Below, in pieces: positions 1 to 10,200 of a stretch of 64,000 nucleotides of DNA (position 1 is its first letter; each line of letters starts with the position of its first letter). The notes under the pieces are model-generated. The model was not told where the DNA came from and did no database searches. It saw nothing but the letters and a program-made list of their open reading frames with translations. The position numbers and the translations under genes were made by a program. The stretch lies in the NCBI GenBank assembly GCA_035627675.1, contig DASPLH010000062.1:1-64000 (forward strand), in the 5' to 3' direction. This stretch comes from DASPLH01 sp035627675. GTDB lineage: Bacteria; Acidobacteriota; Terriglobia; Terriglobales; Acidobacteriaceae.

Positions 1-1199
1 AAGAGGCTGAAGCTGGTGAGGATCCAGAGCATCCCGCGGAATCCGGCGGGGTTGGCGGCGCTCGCTCCCATGACATCGTTGCTCTTGCCGATACCCCAGT
101 TCATGGCGCTCCAGCCGATCTGCTGGCACAGAGTCATGAGCGCATAGGCGCTTCCGAGCCGGCGCTCTTCCACGAGGTAGGCCACCGAGGGCCACATGAC
201 TGCCGGGATGAGCGAAAATGCGATTCCGAGCATGCCAACCGGAAGCCACAGCGGCAGCTGCGTGAAGCCCATCATCAGGAATACCGGGACAACGAGGATC
301 GAGCCGAAGGTCATCAGCAGCGCGCGCTTGCCGATCTTGTCCGCCAGCAGGCCGAATAGCGGCATGGACCACATGGACATGAAGGGCAACAGGCCGTTCA
401 GCTTGCCGGCGGCTTCGCGCGTCATGCCGTGCGCGGCCATGAAGTAGTCGATGGCGAAGAGACGGAAGGGGAACACGATGCCGTAGAACGTGACGCACAT
501 CGCGACGATGTACCAGTACGAACGGCCGAACTTGAAAACGTCGCTCCAGACGAGCTTGTCGGCCTCGCCGCGCTCGCCCATGGCGAAGTGCCGGTCGGCG
601 TAGGATTCCTGGATCCAGTACACGAGCGCCGCCACCACGCAGATTACGCCTGCGGCAACGCCCAGCCACAACGGCGTGCGCCATGTTCCGTCGAAGATCC
701 ATCCCGCCCACGACGGCGAGGTGTCCGCCGCGGTCGAAGCCGAGCGGGCGATCAGCAGGTTCACGGCAAAGGCGAAGCTCAGCTCTTTGCCCTTGAACCA
801 CTTCGCGAGCGCCGTTGTGACGGCGACGATGAGCGGCTCGGCGCCCATGCCGAGAATGAACCGCGCGGTCAGCATCAGGGCCGCCGAACCTTTCACCAGC
901 ATCAGGGCCGAAGCGATCAGGCACAGCGCGCTGAAGATCAGGATCGAGATGCGGGTCCCGAGCCGGTCGATCATGATGCCGCCGATCAGCAACACGACAA
1001 TGGCGGCGATGTTGTAGGCCGAGTTCAGGGCGCCGATGACTTCGTTGGAGAACCCAAGTTGCGTCTTGAACAGGTCGACCAGCGGGTTGATCGCGTCGAA
1101 GATGTAGTAATTGCCGAACATCGCGAGGCTCAACCAGACGAGAGCCATCCAGCGATAGAACTTGCTCGGCTCGGGGCGTGTCGCTAACGCAACCGACAT
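1..1199 (-). CDS. MFS transporter (3' end cut by window edge)
   Basis: The frame opens with ATG at 1199 and stays open to the window edge (about 399 codons), so the C-terminus is missing. The product is very hydrophobic, with about ten membrane segments. It carries the major-facilitator loop 2-3 signature GGIMIDRLGTR at residues 73-83, and a related loop (LADKIGKRALLM) in the second half, so both six-helix halves are present. It should be an inner-membrane secondary transporter; the substrate cannot be told. A GGAAGG ribosome-binding site sits about six bases before the ATG. No partner gene lies upstream, so it appears to be transcribed alone or with genes beyond the edge. Confidence 0.85.
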   Translation of the reverse strand, partial: MSVALATRPEPSKFYRWMALVWLSLAMFGNYYIFDAINPLVDLFKTQLGFSNEVIGALNSAYNIAAIVVLLIGGIMIDRLGTRISILIFSALCLIASALMLVKGSAALMLTARFILGMGAEPLIVAVTTALAKWFKGKELSFAFAVNLLIARSASTAADTSPSWAGWIFDGTWRTPLWLGVAAGVICVVAALVYWIQESYADRHFAMGERGEADKLVWSDVFKFGRSYWYIVAMCVTFYGIVFPFRLFAIDYFMAAHGMTREAAGKLNGLLPFMSMWSMPLFGLLADKIGKRALLMTFGSILVVPVFLMMGFTQLPLWLPVGMLGIAFSLIPAVMWPSVAYLVEERRLGSAYALMTLCQQIGWSAMNWGIGKSNDVMGASAANPAGFRGMLWILTSFSL

Positions 1200-1256
1200 G
1201 GAAACCTTCCAGAATTACGTTGGAGATGTGAGCAGATGAAGATAACAGATTCCCCG

Positions 1257-1298
1257 ATGAGCTACTAAGACACTGAGCTACTAAGGCACTGGGCTACG
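1257..1298. repeat. AGCTACTAAG-type short tandem repeat
   Basis: GAGCTACTAAG occurs at 1259-1269 and 1275-1285 (16-base period), followed by a decayed third copy GGGCTAC at 1291-1297. Closely related AGCTACTGAG/AGCTGCTGAG arrays occur near 22.15 kb and 30.0 kb. It lies in the 170-base spacer between the MFS gene and the next gene. Confidence 0.6.
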
Positions 1299-1369
1299 GG
1301 GCCGCTCAGCTGCGGAACACGAGGCCGGAGCGAAGAGCGGCAGCCCGTCGGCATCCGCTCTTCATTCGC

Positions 1370-1924
1370 TCAACGCGTGGGCTTTTGCTTCGTCGCAGGA
1401 ACTCGCTCCGTGCCAGCTTTCGGAGCCTGGCTCGGAGTCACGCCGGTTCGCGCATTCATGCGGTCCACGTCGGCGTTCGTTAGTGTTCGCGGGACCGTCA
1501 CGTTGCTCGGGCGGTAGCGCCGCGCGACTTCGCCCAGGCTCACGCTCGTGTCCGCCATCGAACCCGGCACAGGCCCTTGCTGCCGGGATTCGCGAGACTG
1601 GTCTCCGCGTCGAGACCGGTCTCCCGGTCTCGGTCCCTCTCCCGCTCTTGCTCTCTGCTCCCCTTCGGCTTGTGAACGTCCAAGCATGTGCTGTGCGGGT
1701 ACAGCCACGCCGAAGGGACTGACCACCGCGACTGCGTCCTGGATGGCCACGACGGTCGGCGAGAGCGTGTTGCCGAACGTAACGACGGGAGGCGAAACGA
1801 TCAGCCCAGACACACCGACGTAGGCCCCCGGTTGCGCCCTGGTGAACGTTCCCGGGATGGTGACCTGTGCGGCGCCAAGGCCGCAAAGGGCTGCAATGAC
1901 AATCAGCACCTGCCAACTGCGCAT
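1370..1924 (-). CDS. hypothetical secreted Arg/Pro-rich protein
   Basis: This is a 184-residue protein if started at ATG 1924, which opens a good signal peptide (MRSWQVLIVIAALCGLGAA, cleavage near residue 19). A longer frame runs to 1999 but puts an unlikely Arg-rich stretch before the signal. After the signal comes a short Val/Pro-rich region (about 20-75), then an Arg/Glu/Gly-rich low-complexity tract (about 80-120), then a Thr/Arg-rich tail. No known domain is recognised. Periplasmic or secreted location is inferred from the signal peptide. The coding case rests on the signal peptide and open frame; other frames are also open here, so confidence is moderate. Confidence 0.5.
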   Translation of the reverse strand: MRSWQVLIVIAALCGLGAAQVTIPGTFTRAQPGAYVGVSGLIVSPPVVTFGNTLSPTVVAIQDAVAVVSPFGVAVPAQHMLGRSQAEGEQRARAGEGPRPGDRSRRGDQSRESRQQGPVPGSMADTSVSLGEVARRYRPSNVTVPRTLTNADVDRMNARTGVTPSQAPKAGTERVPATKQKPTR

Positions 1925-2102
1925 GAGGAGACTCCCAACCGGTCGTCTCGCTCGCCAGCCTGTGGCCCGGGTATGGGGAGGCCGTGTGGCGTGGGTCACT
2001 GCTGAGAGCCGGACCGGCTCATGCAGGTCAGATTGTTATTCACAAAGCGGGGATGCCACTCTGGAGCGAACCGTTGGACGGCCCCCAGCCGGAGCGGACC
2101 CT

Positions 2103-3131
2103 TCACGACCCGATGAAGCGGGCGTACAGGCTGCGTGCCACGCCCGTGTCGGTCGTCCCTTTGATGATGGCGCGCCCGTCGGGGAAGAGGGTCACTTCGT
2201 AAGGCTCGCGCCAGAACTTCAGCACGAATTCGTTGTGCCGCACGGTGCCGTGCGCTTCCAGGCGGGTCTCCATCTCCGCAAAATCGACGGGGCGGTTGCG
2301 CTCATGGATCTGGACGCTGTTGCGGCCGCAGAGGGTGATGTGTGGCCGTGCGTCTCCCGCCAGGTGGATGAGGTTGCGCTCGCCGCAGGCACGGCAACCC
2401 GCGCGCGGCCTGGCAACGCTGATCTCGCTGCGGTCGTTGTACCAGACATCGTGCGAGAAGAGCGTGCGGCGCATCTGCTCCCGCGCGCCGGCCAGGTACT
2501 TCAGCGTCTCCGTGACGGCGATGGAGGCGACCATGTTCACCGCCGAATTCAGGATGCCCGAGGTGTCACAGGTCTCGACCACTCCGCGCGGCGAATCGGG
2601 GAAGATGCAGGCCAGGCAGGCGGTTTCGCCCGGCAGCACGTTCATGGTGACGCCATAACTGCCCACCGCCGCAGCGTAGATCCAGGGCAGGCTGTGTTCC
2701 ACCGAGTAGTCGTTGAGCAGGTAGCGAGTCTCGAAGTTGTCGGTGCCATCCAGCACGATGTGCGCGCCTTCGAGCAGGTCCTCGATATTGTCGGGCGTCA
2801 GATCCGCCACCTGCGGATCTACTTCGATCTCCGAGTTGAACGACCGCAGCTTACGGGCGGCGGCAATGGCCTTGGGAAGCGATTCGGCAGCGTCTTCCTC
2901 GTCGAAGAGAACCTGCCGCTGCAAGTTGCTGGGCTCCACGTAGTCGCGATCGATGACGCGCAACCAGCCCACGCCGGCGCGTGCCAGCAGCGAGGAGAGC
3001 GCCGAGCCGGTGGCTCCGCAACCGACCACCACGACGCGTGCATCCGCGAGTTTTTTCTGTCCTTCGGGGCCGATCCCGCGAAAGAGAATCTGGCGGGAGT
3101 ACCGGTCTTCGAACTGCCTGTTACTGTTCAT
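2103..3131 (-). CDS. ThiF/MoeB/HesA-family E1-like adenylyltransferase
   Basis: The family adenylates the C-terminal Gly-Gly of a ubiquitin-like sulfur carrier (ThiS or MoaD type) for thiamine or molybdopterin synthesis; the partner here is unknown. Near the N-terminus is the RYSRQ motif, then the Rossmann nucleotide loop GCGATGSA, the acidic DRDYVEPSNLQRQ stretch, and DGTDNFETRYLLND. A CLAC pair and a later CRAC pair form the expected zinc site, and the Cys in ETCDTSGIL is the candidate catalytic thiol. About 80 residues beyond the zinc site form an extra C-terminal segment. ATG 3131 is preferred over ATG 3146, because a TATAAT box ends two bases before the latter. No thiamine or moco genes are adjacent. 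Confidence 0.85.
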   Translation of the reverse strand: MNSNRQFEDRYSRQILFRGIGPEGQKKLADARVVVVGCGATGSALSSLLARAGVGWLRVIDRDYVEPSNLQRQVLFDEEDAAESLPKAIAAARKLRSFNSEIEVDPQVADLTPDNIEDLLEGAHIVLDGTDNFETRYLLNDYSVEHSLPWIYAAAVGSYGVTMNVLPGETACLACIFPDSPRGVVETCDTSGILNSAVNMVASIAVTETLKYLAGAREQMRRTLFSHDVWYNDRSEISVARPRAGCRACGERNLIHLAGDARPHITLCGRNSVQIHERNRPVDFAEMETRLEAHGTVRHNEFVLKFWREPYEVTLFPDGRAIIKGTTDTGVARSLYARFIGS

Positions 3132-3148
3132 CTGTTCGGCTCGCATTT

Positions 3149-3154
3149 ATTATA
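3149..3154 (-). promoter_or_regulatory. putative -10 box for the ThiF-like gene
   Basis: On the minus strand a perfect TATAAT ends two bases before the first possible ATG (3146). Transcription would start near 3142, giving a roughly ten-base leader to ATG 3131. No convincing -35 is visible 17 bases upstream (ACAAGG). Confidence 0.4.
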
Positions 3155-3404
3155 TGGCGCACCCACAGACGCCTTGTGGAGAGTGGAAGCTGGCGATTCC
3201 GCGCAACTTGCGCAACCTCAGCGCGTTCATCTGTTTAGGCCTGCGAAGTACAACGATGCGAAGCCGTCGGGCCATCACAGAAAGTGCTGGTCTGAACTTT
3301 CACAGAGCGCATTCTCTGCCGGTGCGTGGAGTTGACTTCGGCGGCGTACCTTGCGGTTGGTTCGAAGGAATCCCGTCGCTGCGCGACGGAAGTCGAGGGG
3401 CACC

Positions 3405-6400
3405 TTGTTCGTGTTCGCTAGAGGCATTCTGGGATGCTGGCTGCTTGCCGGGTGCCTGACGGGCACGACCGCCGGGCAGACCCAGACAGCGCCGGGCACA
3501 TCGGCGGCCGGCGTTTCGGCGGCGAAGAATCCTCCCGCGAGGACCGACGTCGCTCCCAACCTGCCCTCTCCGGCTGCGGATGCTGTGGCCAAGCCTCCGA
3601 ATCTCGGCGCCTTGAGCCAATTCCAGGGACTGATCGTTTCCGGTATCGAGTTCCGCGGCCTGCACAGCTCGATCGCCGAACCTCAGATCCGCAGGCTCTT
3701 ACGCCAGAGCACGGGCGAGCCGCTGGACCGCAACAAGCTCCGCGACAGCATCAAGGAACTCTACGCCACCGGGCGCTTCTCCAACCTCCAGATCGAAGGA
3801 GAGCGCAAGCCCGACCGCACGATCACCCTCGTCTTCGTCGCGACCGAGAACTTCTTCAACGGCGATGTGGAGGTCCACGGACGTCCACGGCACGGCCCGA
3901 GCGAGACGCAGTTCATCAACGCCAGCAAGCTCCGGCTCGGCGAGCTCTACACGCGCGACAAGGTCACCGCCGGCATCGCCGCGATGCAGCGGCTGCTCGA
4001 GGATTACGGGTTCTACCGCGCGCAGATCACGTACGACGAAAACCCGCATCCCGACGCGCAGCAGATGAACATCGTGTTCCACGTCAATGCGGGCGAGGCG
4101 GCCCGCATCGGCGATGTGACCGTGAGCGGGACTCCCGGCCTCACGGTTGACGAGATCCGGCGTATCGCGAAGCTCAAGAGCGGCGAGCCCGTGCGCAACA
4201 ACGTCGTGCCGCGCGCTCTCCAGCGGCTGAGGAACCACTACACGAAGCAGGACCGGCTCGAGGCCGAGATCGTGCTGCTCGCCCGCAAGTACAACGAGGC
4301 CGGCAACAAGGTCGATTACGACTTCCGCATCGAGCGCGGCCCGACCATCGACATTCACACGGAAGGCTTCAAGATCGGCCGAGGCCGGCTCCGCCGCTAC
4401 GTCCCCGTTTTCGAGGAGAACGCGGTGGACGAAGACCTGCTCAACGAAGGCCGTCGAAACATACGCGATTACCTTCAGACGGATGGCTACTTCGAGGCCA
4501 CGGTGCAGGTCGCGCAGAAAGCCGAGCCGAAGGACGATCACGTTCACGTCATCTACGAGATTGACCGTGGCGCGCGGCACGAGCTGACCGGCATCGTCAT
4601 CCGCGGCAACAAGTTCTTCCGCACCGAGGACCTCCGCGAGCGCATGATCATGCAGGAAGCCGGAATCCTGCTCTCCCACGGCCGGTTCAGCCAGGGCATC
4701 CTGAACAACGACCTCGCCGCGATTCGAAACCTCTACGAGGCGAACGGTTTTCAGCAGGTCAAGGTCACCCACGAGATCATCCACGGCGACGACGCCGAGA
4801 TGCAGGTCGTGCTCAACATCGACGAGGGCCCGCAGACCCGCGTCGAAAACCTGAAGATCGTCGGGAACAAGGCCATCGGCAGCGACGAGTTGCGGTCCAT
4901 GCTCCAGACCATCGAGGGGCAGGCGTATTCGGACACCGGAGTGGCCGCCGACCGCGACGCCGTGGTGAACACCTACTTCAACCGCGGCTTCCCGGATGTG
5001 AGCATGGAGAGCACGGCGGCGTTCCACGAAAACGACAAGACCAGGATGGACGTGACGTACACCATCACGGAAGGCGATCGTGTATTCGTCGATCGCGTGC
5101 TCGTCTCGGGGACGCAGTACACGAAGCCTCACATCATCAACCGCGAGTTCGAAATCCGCGACGGCGCTCCGCTCAGCCAGGACGCCATGATCGAGTCGCA
5201 GCGCAGGCTCTACGATCTCGGAATATTCACTTCCGTAGATATGGCCGTGCAGAACGACGAGGGCGAGGCGCGCTACAAGAACCTGCTCTACAACATCAAG
5301 GAAGCGCGCCGCTGGACCCTGAACTACGGTCTTGGTGTTGAAATCGGCACGGGAGCCGATGTAGGGCAGGGCACTGGCGCGCAGGGAGACAACGGGATCA
5401 GCCCGCGTGTTTCGTTCGACGTGACGCGCATCAACTTCCGGGGGCGCGGCCAGTCGCTTCTCTTCAAGTCGCGTTACGGACGCTTCAGCAAGCGTGCTCT
5501 GTTGAGCTTCGATGCGCCGAAGTGGTTCGAATTTCCGAACTGGCGCATGACCCTGACGGCGTTCTACGACGACAGCCGCGACGTGAACACGTTTGCCTCG
5601 GAGCGGCTGGAAGGCTCCGCCCAACTCACGCAGGTGGTGAGCAAGGCGACGCAGATGCTGTACCGGTTCAGCTACCGCCGCGTGCGGGTCGATCCCAACA
5701 GCTTCCCGGCCGGCTTCAGCCCGGAGCTGATCCCGATCTACTCGCGCCCCGTACGCGTAGGGATGCCAAGCCTGACGTATATCCGCGACCGCCGCGACGA
5801 TCCCACGAACGCGAGCAGCGGCAGCTACAACACGGCCGATCTCGGTGTGGCGGCGGGCTACTTCGGATCGGAGGCAAACTTCGGCCGCGTGCTGGTGCAG
5901 AACGCCACCTTCCACCCCTTCGGCAAAAGGAAGGGATACGTCTTTGCCCGTTCAACGCGCATCGGCGTGGAAGCACCGTTCGGATCGGACCTGACGGCGA
6001 GCGTGAATGGTAGCGGCCCGAGCACCAACATCCCGCTTCCTGAGCGCTTCTTCGTCGGCGGCGGAAACTCGCATCGCGGTTTCGCGATCAACCAGGCCGG
6101 CCCGCGCGATCCTTCCACGGGCGGACCCGTGGGCGGCAATGCGATGTTCGTGAACAACCTGGAACTCCGCCTGCCTCCCACGCCGCTGCCCTTTGTGCAG
6201 GAGAACCTGAGCTTCGTCGTCTTCCACGACATGGGCAACGCGTTCGGCGATCCCAGCGATATGTGGTCGAACCTGCTCCGGTTCAAGCAGAAGGACCCGG
6301 ACCAGTGCCGCAACCTCGATCCGGCGGCCACCTGCGACCTGAACTACGTTTCGCACGCGATCGGCGCGGGAGTCCGTTACAGGACTCCGATCGGGCCGAT

Positions 6401-6530
6401 ACGTCTCGACTTTGGCTACAACCTGAACCCTCCGGTGTTTCCTATCAAGCAGGCATCGACCGGGGTGGTTCCGCACTCGGAGACCGTACGCCGGTTCAAT
6501 TTCTTCTTCAGCATAGGACAAACGTTCTGA
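3405..6530 (+). CDS. Omp85/BamA-family outer-membrane assembly protein with about seven POTRA repeats
   Basis: The protein has about 1041 residues from TTG 3405, which has GAGGGG four bases upstream and opens a signal peptide (FARGILGCWLLAG). The frame also extends to TTG 3351. The periplasmic part contains about seven POTRA-like repeats, each starting with a beta strand such as SGIEFRGLH, IVIRGNKFF, LKIVGNKAI or VLVSGTQYT. E. coli BamA has five and TamA three. The C-terminal 400 residues form the Bac_surface_Ag barrel, with ERFFVGGGNSHRGF and RLDFGYNL strands and a terminal Phe (SIGQTF) typical of barrel proteins. It is the first gene of an operon with a SurA-like chaperone and TamB, so it is either the housekeeping BamA or a TamA-like partner of TamB. 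Confidence 0.9.
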   Translation: MFVFARGILGCWLLAGCLTGTTAGQTQTAPGTSAAGVSAAKNPPARTDVAPNLPSPAADAVAKPPNLGALSQFQGLIVSGIEFRGLHSSIAEPQIRRLLRQSTGEPLDRNKLRDSIKELYATGRFSNLQIEGERKPDRTITLVFVATENFFNGDVEVHGRPRHGPSETQFINASKLRLGELYTRDKVTAGIAAMQRLLEDYGFYRAQITYDENPHPDAQQMNIVFHVNAGEAARIGDVTVSGTPGLTVDEIRRIAKLKSGEPVRNNVVPRALQRLRNHYTKQDRLEAEIVLLARKYNEAGNKVDYDFRIERGPTIDIHTEGFKIGRGRLRRYVPVFEENAVDEDLLNEGRRNIRDYLQTDGYFEATVQVAQKAEPKDDHVHVIYEIDRGARHELTGIVIRGNKFFRTEDLRERMIMQEAGILLSHGRFSQGILNNDLAAIRNLYEANGFQQVKVTHEIIHGDDAEMQVVLNIDEGPQTRVENLKIVGNKAIGSDELRSMLQTIEGQAYSDTGVAADRDAVVNTYFNRGFPDVSMESTAAFHENDKTRMDVTYTITEGDRVFVDRVLVSGTQYTKPHIINREFEIRDGAPLSQDAMIESQRRLYDLGIFTSVDMAVQNDEGEARYKNLLYNIKEARRWTLNYGLGVEIGTGADVGQGTGAQGDNGISPRVSFDVTRINFRGRGQSLLFKSRYGRFSKRALLSFDAPKWFEFPNWRMTLTAFYDDSRDVNTFASERLEGSAQLTQVVSKATQMLYRFSYRRVRVDPNSFPAGFSPELIPIYSRPVRVGMPSLTYIRDRRDDPTNASSGSYNTADLGVAAGYFGSEANFGRVLVQNATFHPFGKRKGYVFARSTRIGVEAPFGSDLTASVNGSGPSTNIPLPERFFVGGGNSHRGFAINQAGPRDPSTGGPVGGNAMFVNNLELRLPPTPLPFVQENLSFVVFHDMGNAFGDPSDMWSNLLRFKQKDPDQCRNLDPAATCDLNYVSHAIGAGVRYRTPIGPIRLDFGYNLNPPVFPIKQASTGVVPHSETVRRFNFFFSIGQTF

Positions 6531-7231
6531 TGAAACGAAAGCTCCTGGTACTTGCCTTGGTTGCTGCCGCGACTTCGTCCGCCTTCGGCGCCGATGTGCT
6601 GGACCGAATTGTCGCCGTCGTGAACGGACGTCCTGTTTTGCAGAGCGACCTGGACGATGCGGTTTGCTACGAGGAGTTACGGTTGGGAGCGCCCGCCGGC
6701 AGCGCCTCGCCCCGGCAGCGACAACAGGCGCTGGACCGGCTGATCGATCGCGAGATCATTCGCCAGCAGATCGAGTCGCTCTACACCCCGTCGCAGCAGG
6801 AGATCGCACGCTACCGGCAGAACATCCGGGAGCTGTTCCCGGCGGCAAAGACCGACGCGGAATGGGAGCAGGTGATCCGCAGCTACGGCTTCGGTCCCGC
6901 CGAGCTGGACGCCACCATCGCCTCCGAACTCCAGACCCTGCGCTTTGTCGAAGTCCGGCTGCAACCTGCGGTGCGCGTCGAACGCGACGAGATCGAGGCT
7001 TACTACCGCGAGAAGCTGCTTCCCCAACTGCATGCGCGAGGAGCCACCCCGGACCCGCTGCCGCAGGTGGCAGGACGCATCGAACAAGTCATCCTCGAGG
7101 AGAAGAAGACCCGCATCTTTGAGGCATGGATGACGAACTTGCGCACCCAGAGCACGATCAGGGTGCTCGCCGCCGACGACCCGAGTCTCGGCGCCACATC
7201 GGCAAAGAACGTGACCGTCGCGTCCGAGTAA
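6530..7231 (+). CDS. SurA N-terminal-domain periplasmic chaperone, no PPIase domain
   Basis: A 233-residue protein whose ATG overlaps the stop of the Omp85 gene (ATGA), so it is translationally coupled. A signal peptide (MKRKLLVLALVAAATSSAFGA) precedes the SurA_N hallmark DRIVAVVNGRPVLQSDLDDA. The helical chaperone core follows (RQQALDRLIDREIIRQQIE, and VERDEIEAYYREKL near residue 155). A parvulin domain, expected in full SurA or PrsA (about 90 residues each), is absent. It should bind unfolded outer-membrane proteins in the periplasm and hand them to the Omp85 protein encoded just upstream. Its role as a chaperone without isomerase activity is inferred from the missing domain. Confidence 0.82.
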   Translation: MKRKLLVLALVAAATSSAFGADVLDRIVAVVNGRPVLQSDLDDAVCYEELRLGAPAGSASPRQRQQALDRLIDREIIRQQIESLYTPSQQEIARYRQNIRELFPAAKTDAEWEQVIRSYGFGPAELDATIASELQTLRFVEVRLQPAVRVERDEIEAYYREKLLPQLHARGATPDPLPQVAGRIEQVILEEKKTRIFEAWMTNLRTQSTIRVLAADDPSLGATSAKNVTVASE

Positions 7232-7253
7232 ACGACGCGCCCGAGCAGAACGA

Positions 7254-10200
7254 ATGGCGGCCGTGAGAAACGACAACCCGGAAGATATCGCCCCGGTCCC
7301 GGCGGGCAGGGGGCGGTATCCGCGCGCCCGCATCATCGGCGGGGCCATCGCGGTCGCGTTTCTCGTCGCCGTTGTCGCAACGGCCTGGTACTTGAACAGC
7401 GACATGTTCCGGGAGCGTGTCCGCAGAGTCGTCGTCGAGCAACTCGAGACCGCAACGGGAGGGCGCGTCGAACTCGCGTCGCTGCGTTGGAATCTCTCCC
7501 GGCTGGAAGCCGAAGTAACGGACCTGACAATCCACGGGCTTGAGGGTCCGGACGAGATACCGTACGCGCACGTTGACCGGCTCTATGTGCGACTGAAGAT
7601 CCTGTCCTTAATGACGCGCCAGGCAGGCATTCGGGACCTTTCCGTCAGCCGTCCGGTGATCCACATCGTGGTCTATCCCGACGGCACCACGAACCAGCCC
7701 GAGCCCAAGGTCAAGAAGGAGGGCGGCGACCCGATTCAGACGCTGTTCGATCTGTCCATCGAGCGAGCGGAGATCAAGGAAGGACTGCTGATCTGGAATC
7801 ACCGCCGCGTCCCGTTCGACCTGACTGCCGGCAATCTCTCGGCCGGGATGACCTACGCCACGGCTGACAACCGCTACGACGGCACGATCCATGCCGGCAA
7901 GATCGACGCGCAGATGCAGAACATGCGTCCCTTCTCGGCGCAGGCCGAGGCGCAGTTCAGCCTGTTCCGCGATCGCGCGCAGCTCAAGTCCTTGAAAGCC
8001 TCCACCGGACGCACGCGGGTGGAAGCAAGCGGCAGCATGACCAACTTCAAGCAGCCGCGTTTCGATCTTGCGTATAACGCCACCATCGACCTGGCCGAGG
8101 CCGGCTCGATCGCTCGCGTGCGGCAGGTGCGCGGCGGCACCCTCGACCTCCACGGCAAAGGCAACTACTCGCTGGACGGTTTCGCTTCTACCGGCAAGGT
8201 AATCCTGAAGAATGCAACGCTCGATGACGCGTCAATTCATCTGCGCAACGTCGCTGCCGGCGCGGACTTCTCCCTGGACCAGGACCGCATCTCGATCCCG
8301 CACCTGTTCGCCACCGCGCTGGGCGGAACCGTGACCGGAGAGGCCCAGATCGAGCACTGGATGGCTACGCCGCCCGACATCGCGAAGAAGCGCGGCGAAA
8401 TCACTCCCCCGCAGCAGCGCGGGACGGCGAACCTGAAGTTGACGGGTCTGCCGCTGTCGGAAATAACGGCTGCACTCTCCAGCCGCAAGCTGCCGCTCGA
8501 CCAACTGAACGCGGCAGGACTGGCGGCGGGCACGGTCGCCGCCACCTGGCGCGGATCTCCCGCCAACGCGGCCGCCAACGTGGATATGACGATCATGCCG
8601 CCGGCATCCCCTGCCCCGCAGCAACTCCCGGTGACGGCGAGCATTCGCGGCATGTACCACGGCGCGAACTCGACTTTGCGAATCGACGATCTCTCGATGG
8701 CCACGCCCCGGAGCACGCTTACCGCGGCCGGATCACTGGGGCGAACGACCGGCAACGTAAGCTTCAAGGTGGCGACGTCGAATCTCGGAGAGTTCGCACC
8801 CGTGATCGACGCGATGCGAGGGCCCGGACCGATGCCGGTGGAGTTGGCGGGCACCGCGTCGTTTGACGGTACCGCGTCGGGCAGTCTCAAGGCGCTCTCC
8901 GTCGCAGGGTACCTCGAGGTTCGTGACTTCACGACCGTGCTGCCCAGGGGAACGGCGCCACCGCAGGCAGGGCCAACCCGAGTCGCCCAGACCACCGCCC
9001 CAGCGGCTCCAGCGCAGACGGTGCGTATGCACTGGGACCTGCTCTCGGCCGACGTCGCGTACTCGCCGCAGCAGGCTTCGGTGCGCAACGGTGTTCTGCG
9101 GCGTGCCGGTGCGCAGATAGACGTAGATGGAGCCGTCCAGCTCCGCAAGGGCAAGTACAACCAGTTCTCGCCGATCGACGCGCGCTTGCGAGTCATCGGG
9201 GCGGACGTCGCGGAGTTGCAGTCCATTGCAGGTTACAACTACCCGGTCACAGGACGCCTGGATGTGAACCTCCGGGTCTCAGGCACGCAGGCCGACCCGC
9301 GCGGCAATGGGCGCATTGCGCTGACGAACGCCACCGCCTACGGCCAGCCGATTCGTTCGCTGACGACCGATATCTCGCTTCAGAACCGCGAGGCGCAACT
9401 GCGCAACATCCTGCTTTCGAGCGACCTCGGCCAGGTCACCGGCGCGGCGGCCTACAACCTTGGCTCGGAGGCCTTCCGGTTCGACCTGCATGGCGGAGGC
9501 ATCCAGCTCGCCAAGGTACCTCAGGCAAATCGTCCTAACCTGCGCGCCACCGGCGTGTTGACGTTCGACGCCTCCGGCTCTGGCACGGCTGATGCCCCGG
9601 TGGTCAACGCCAACCTGCGATTGCGCGACCTTACCGTGAACGGCAAAACCCTCGGCGACCTCGATGCGGAGGCCGTGACCAAAGGCTCCGAGCTGCGCCT
9701 CACCGCGCGTTCGAACATGCAGGACGCCAACCTGCACCTCGACGGCACGGTGAGCCTGCGCGGCCAGATGCCTGGGCAGGCCGTGCTGACCCTGTCGAGC
9801 GCGGACCTGAACCCGTTGCTGAAGGGATTCGTCAGGACGGACCTGACGGGCAAGACCGCGATTTCGGCACGCGTCGAGGCCTCCGGCCCGATGAAGAACC
9901 CGAAAGCCATGCGCGTCGAAGCCGTCGTGGATCGACTGTCCACGGATACGCAGGGCGTTTTCGTGCAGAACCAGGGGCCCATCCGGGTGCGGGTAGTCGA
10001 TCAGGTCGCGACCATCGAGCAGTTTCGCATGGCCGGGGAAGGGAACAGGTTCCTGACCGTCGGTGGAACCGTGGAACTCGCGGGCGCGCGGCGGCTCAAC
10101 CTGAAGGCCGGCGGCGACATCCATCTCAAGATCCTCCAGACGTTCAACCCCAACATCATGTCCGGCGGCTTCACGGATTTCGACCTCGTGGTTGGCGGCA

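Noticed and set aside
3699..5915. 738-codon open frame on the minus strand opposite the Omp85 gene
   Set aside because: Valine/arginine-rich composition typical of antisense shadows; no motif, and the plus-strand protein is a complete Omp85.
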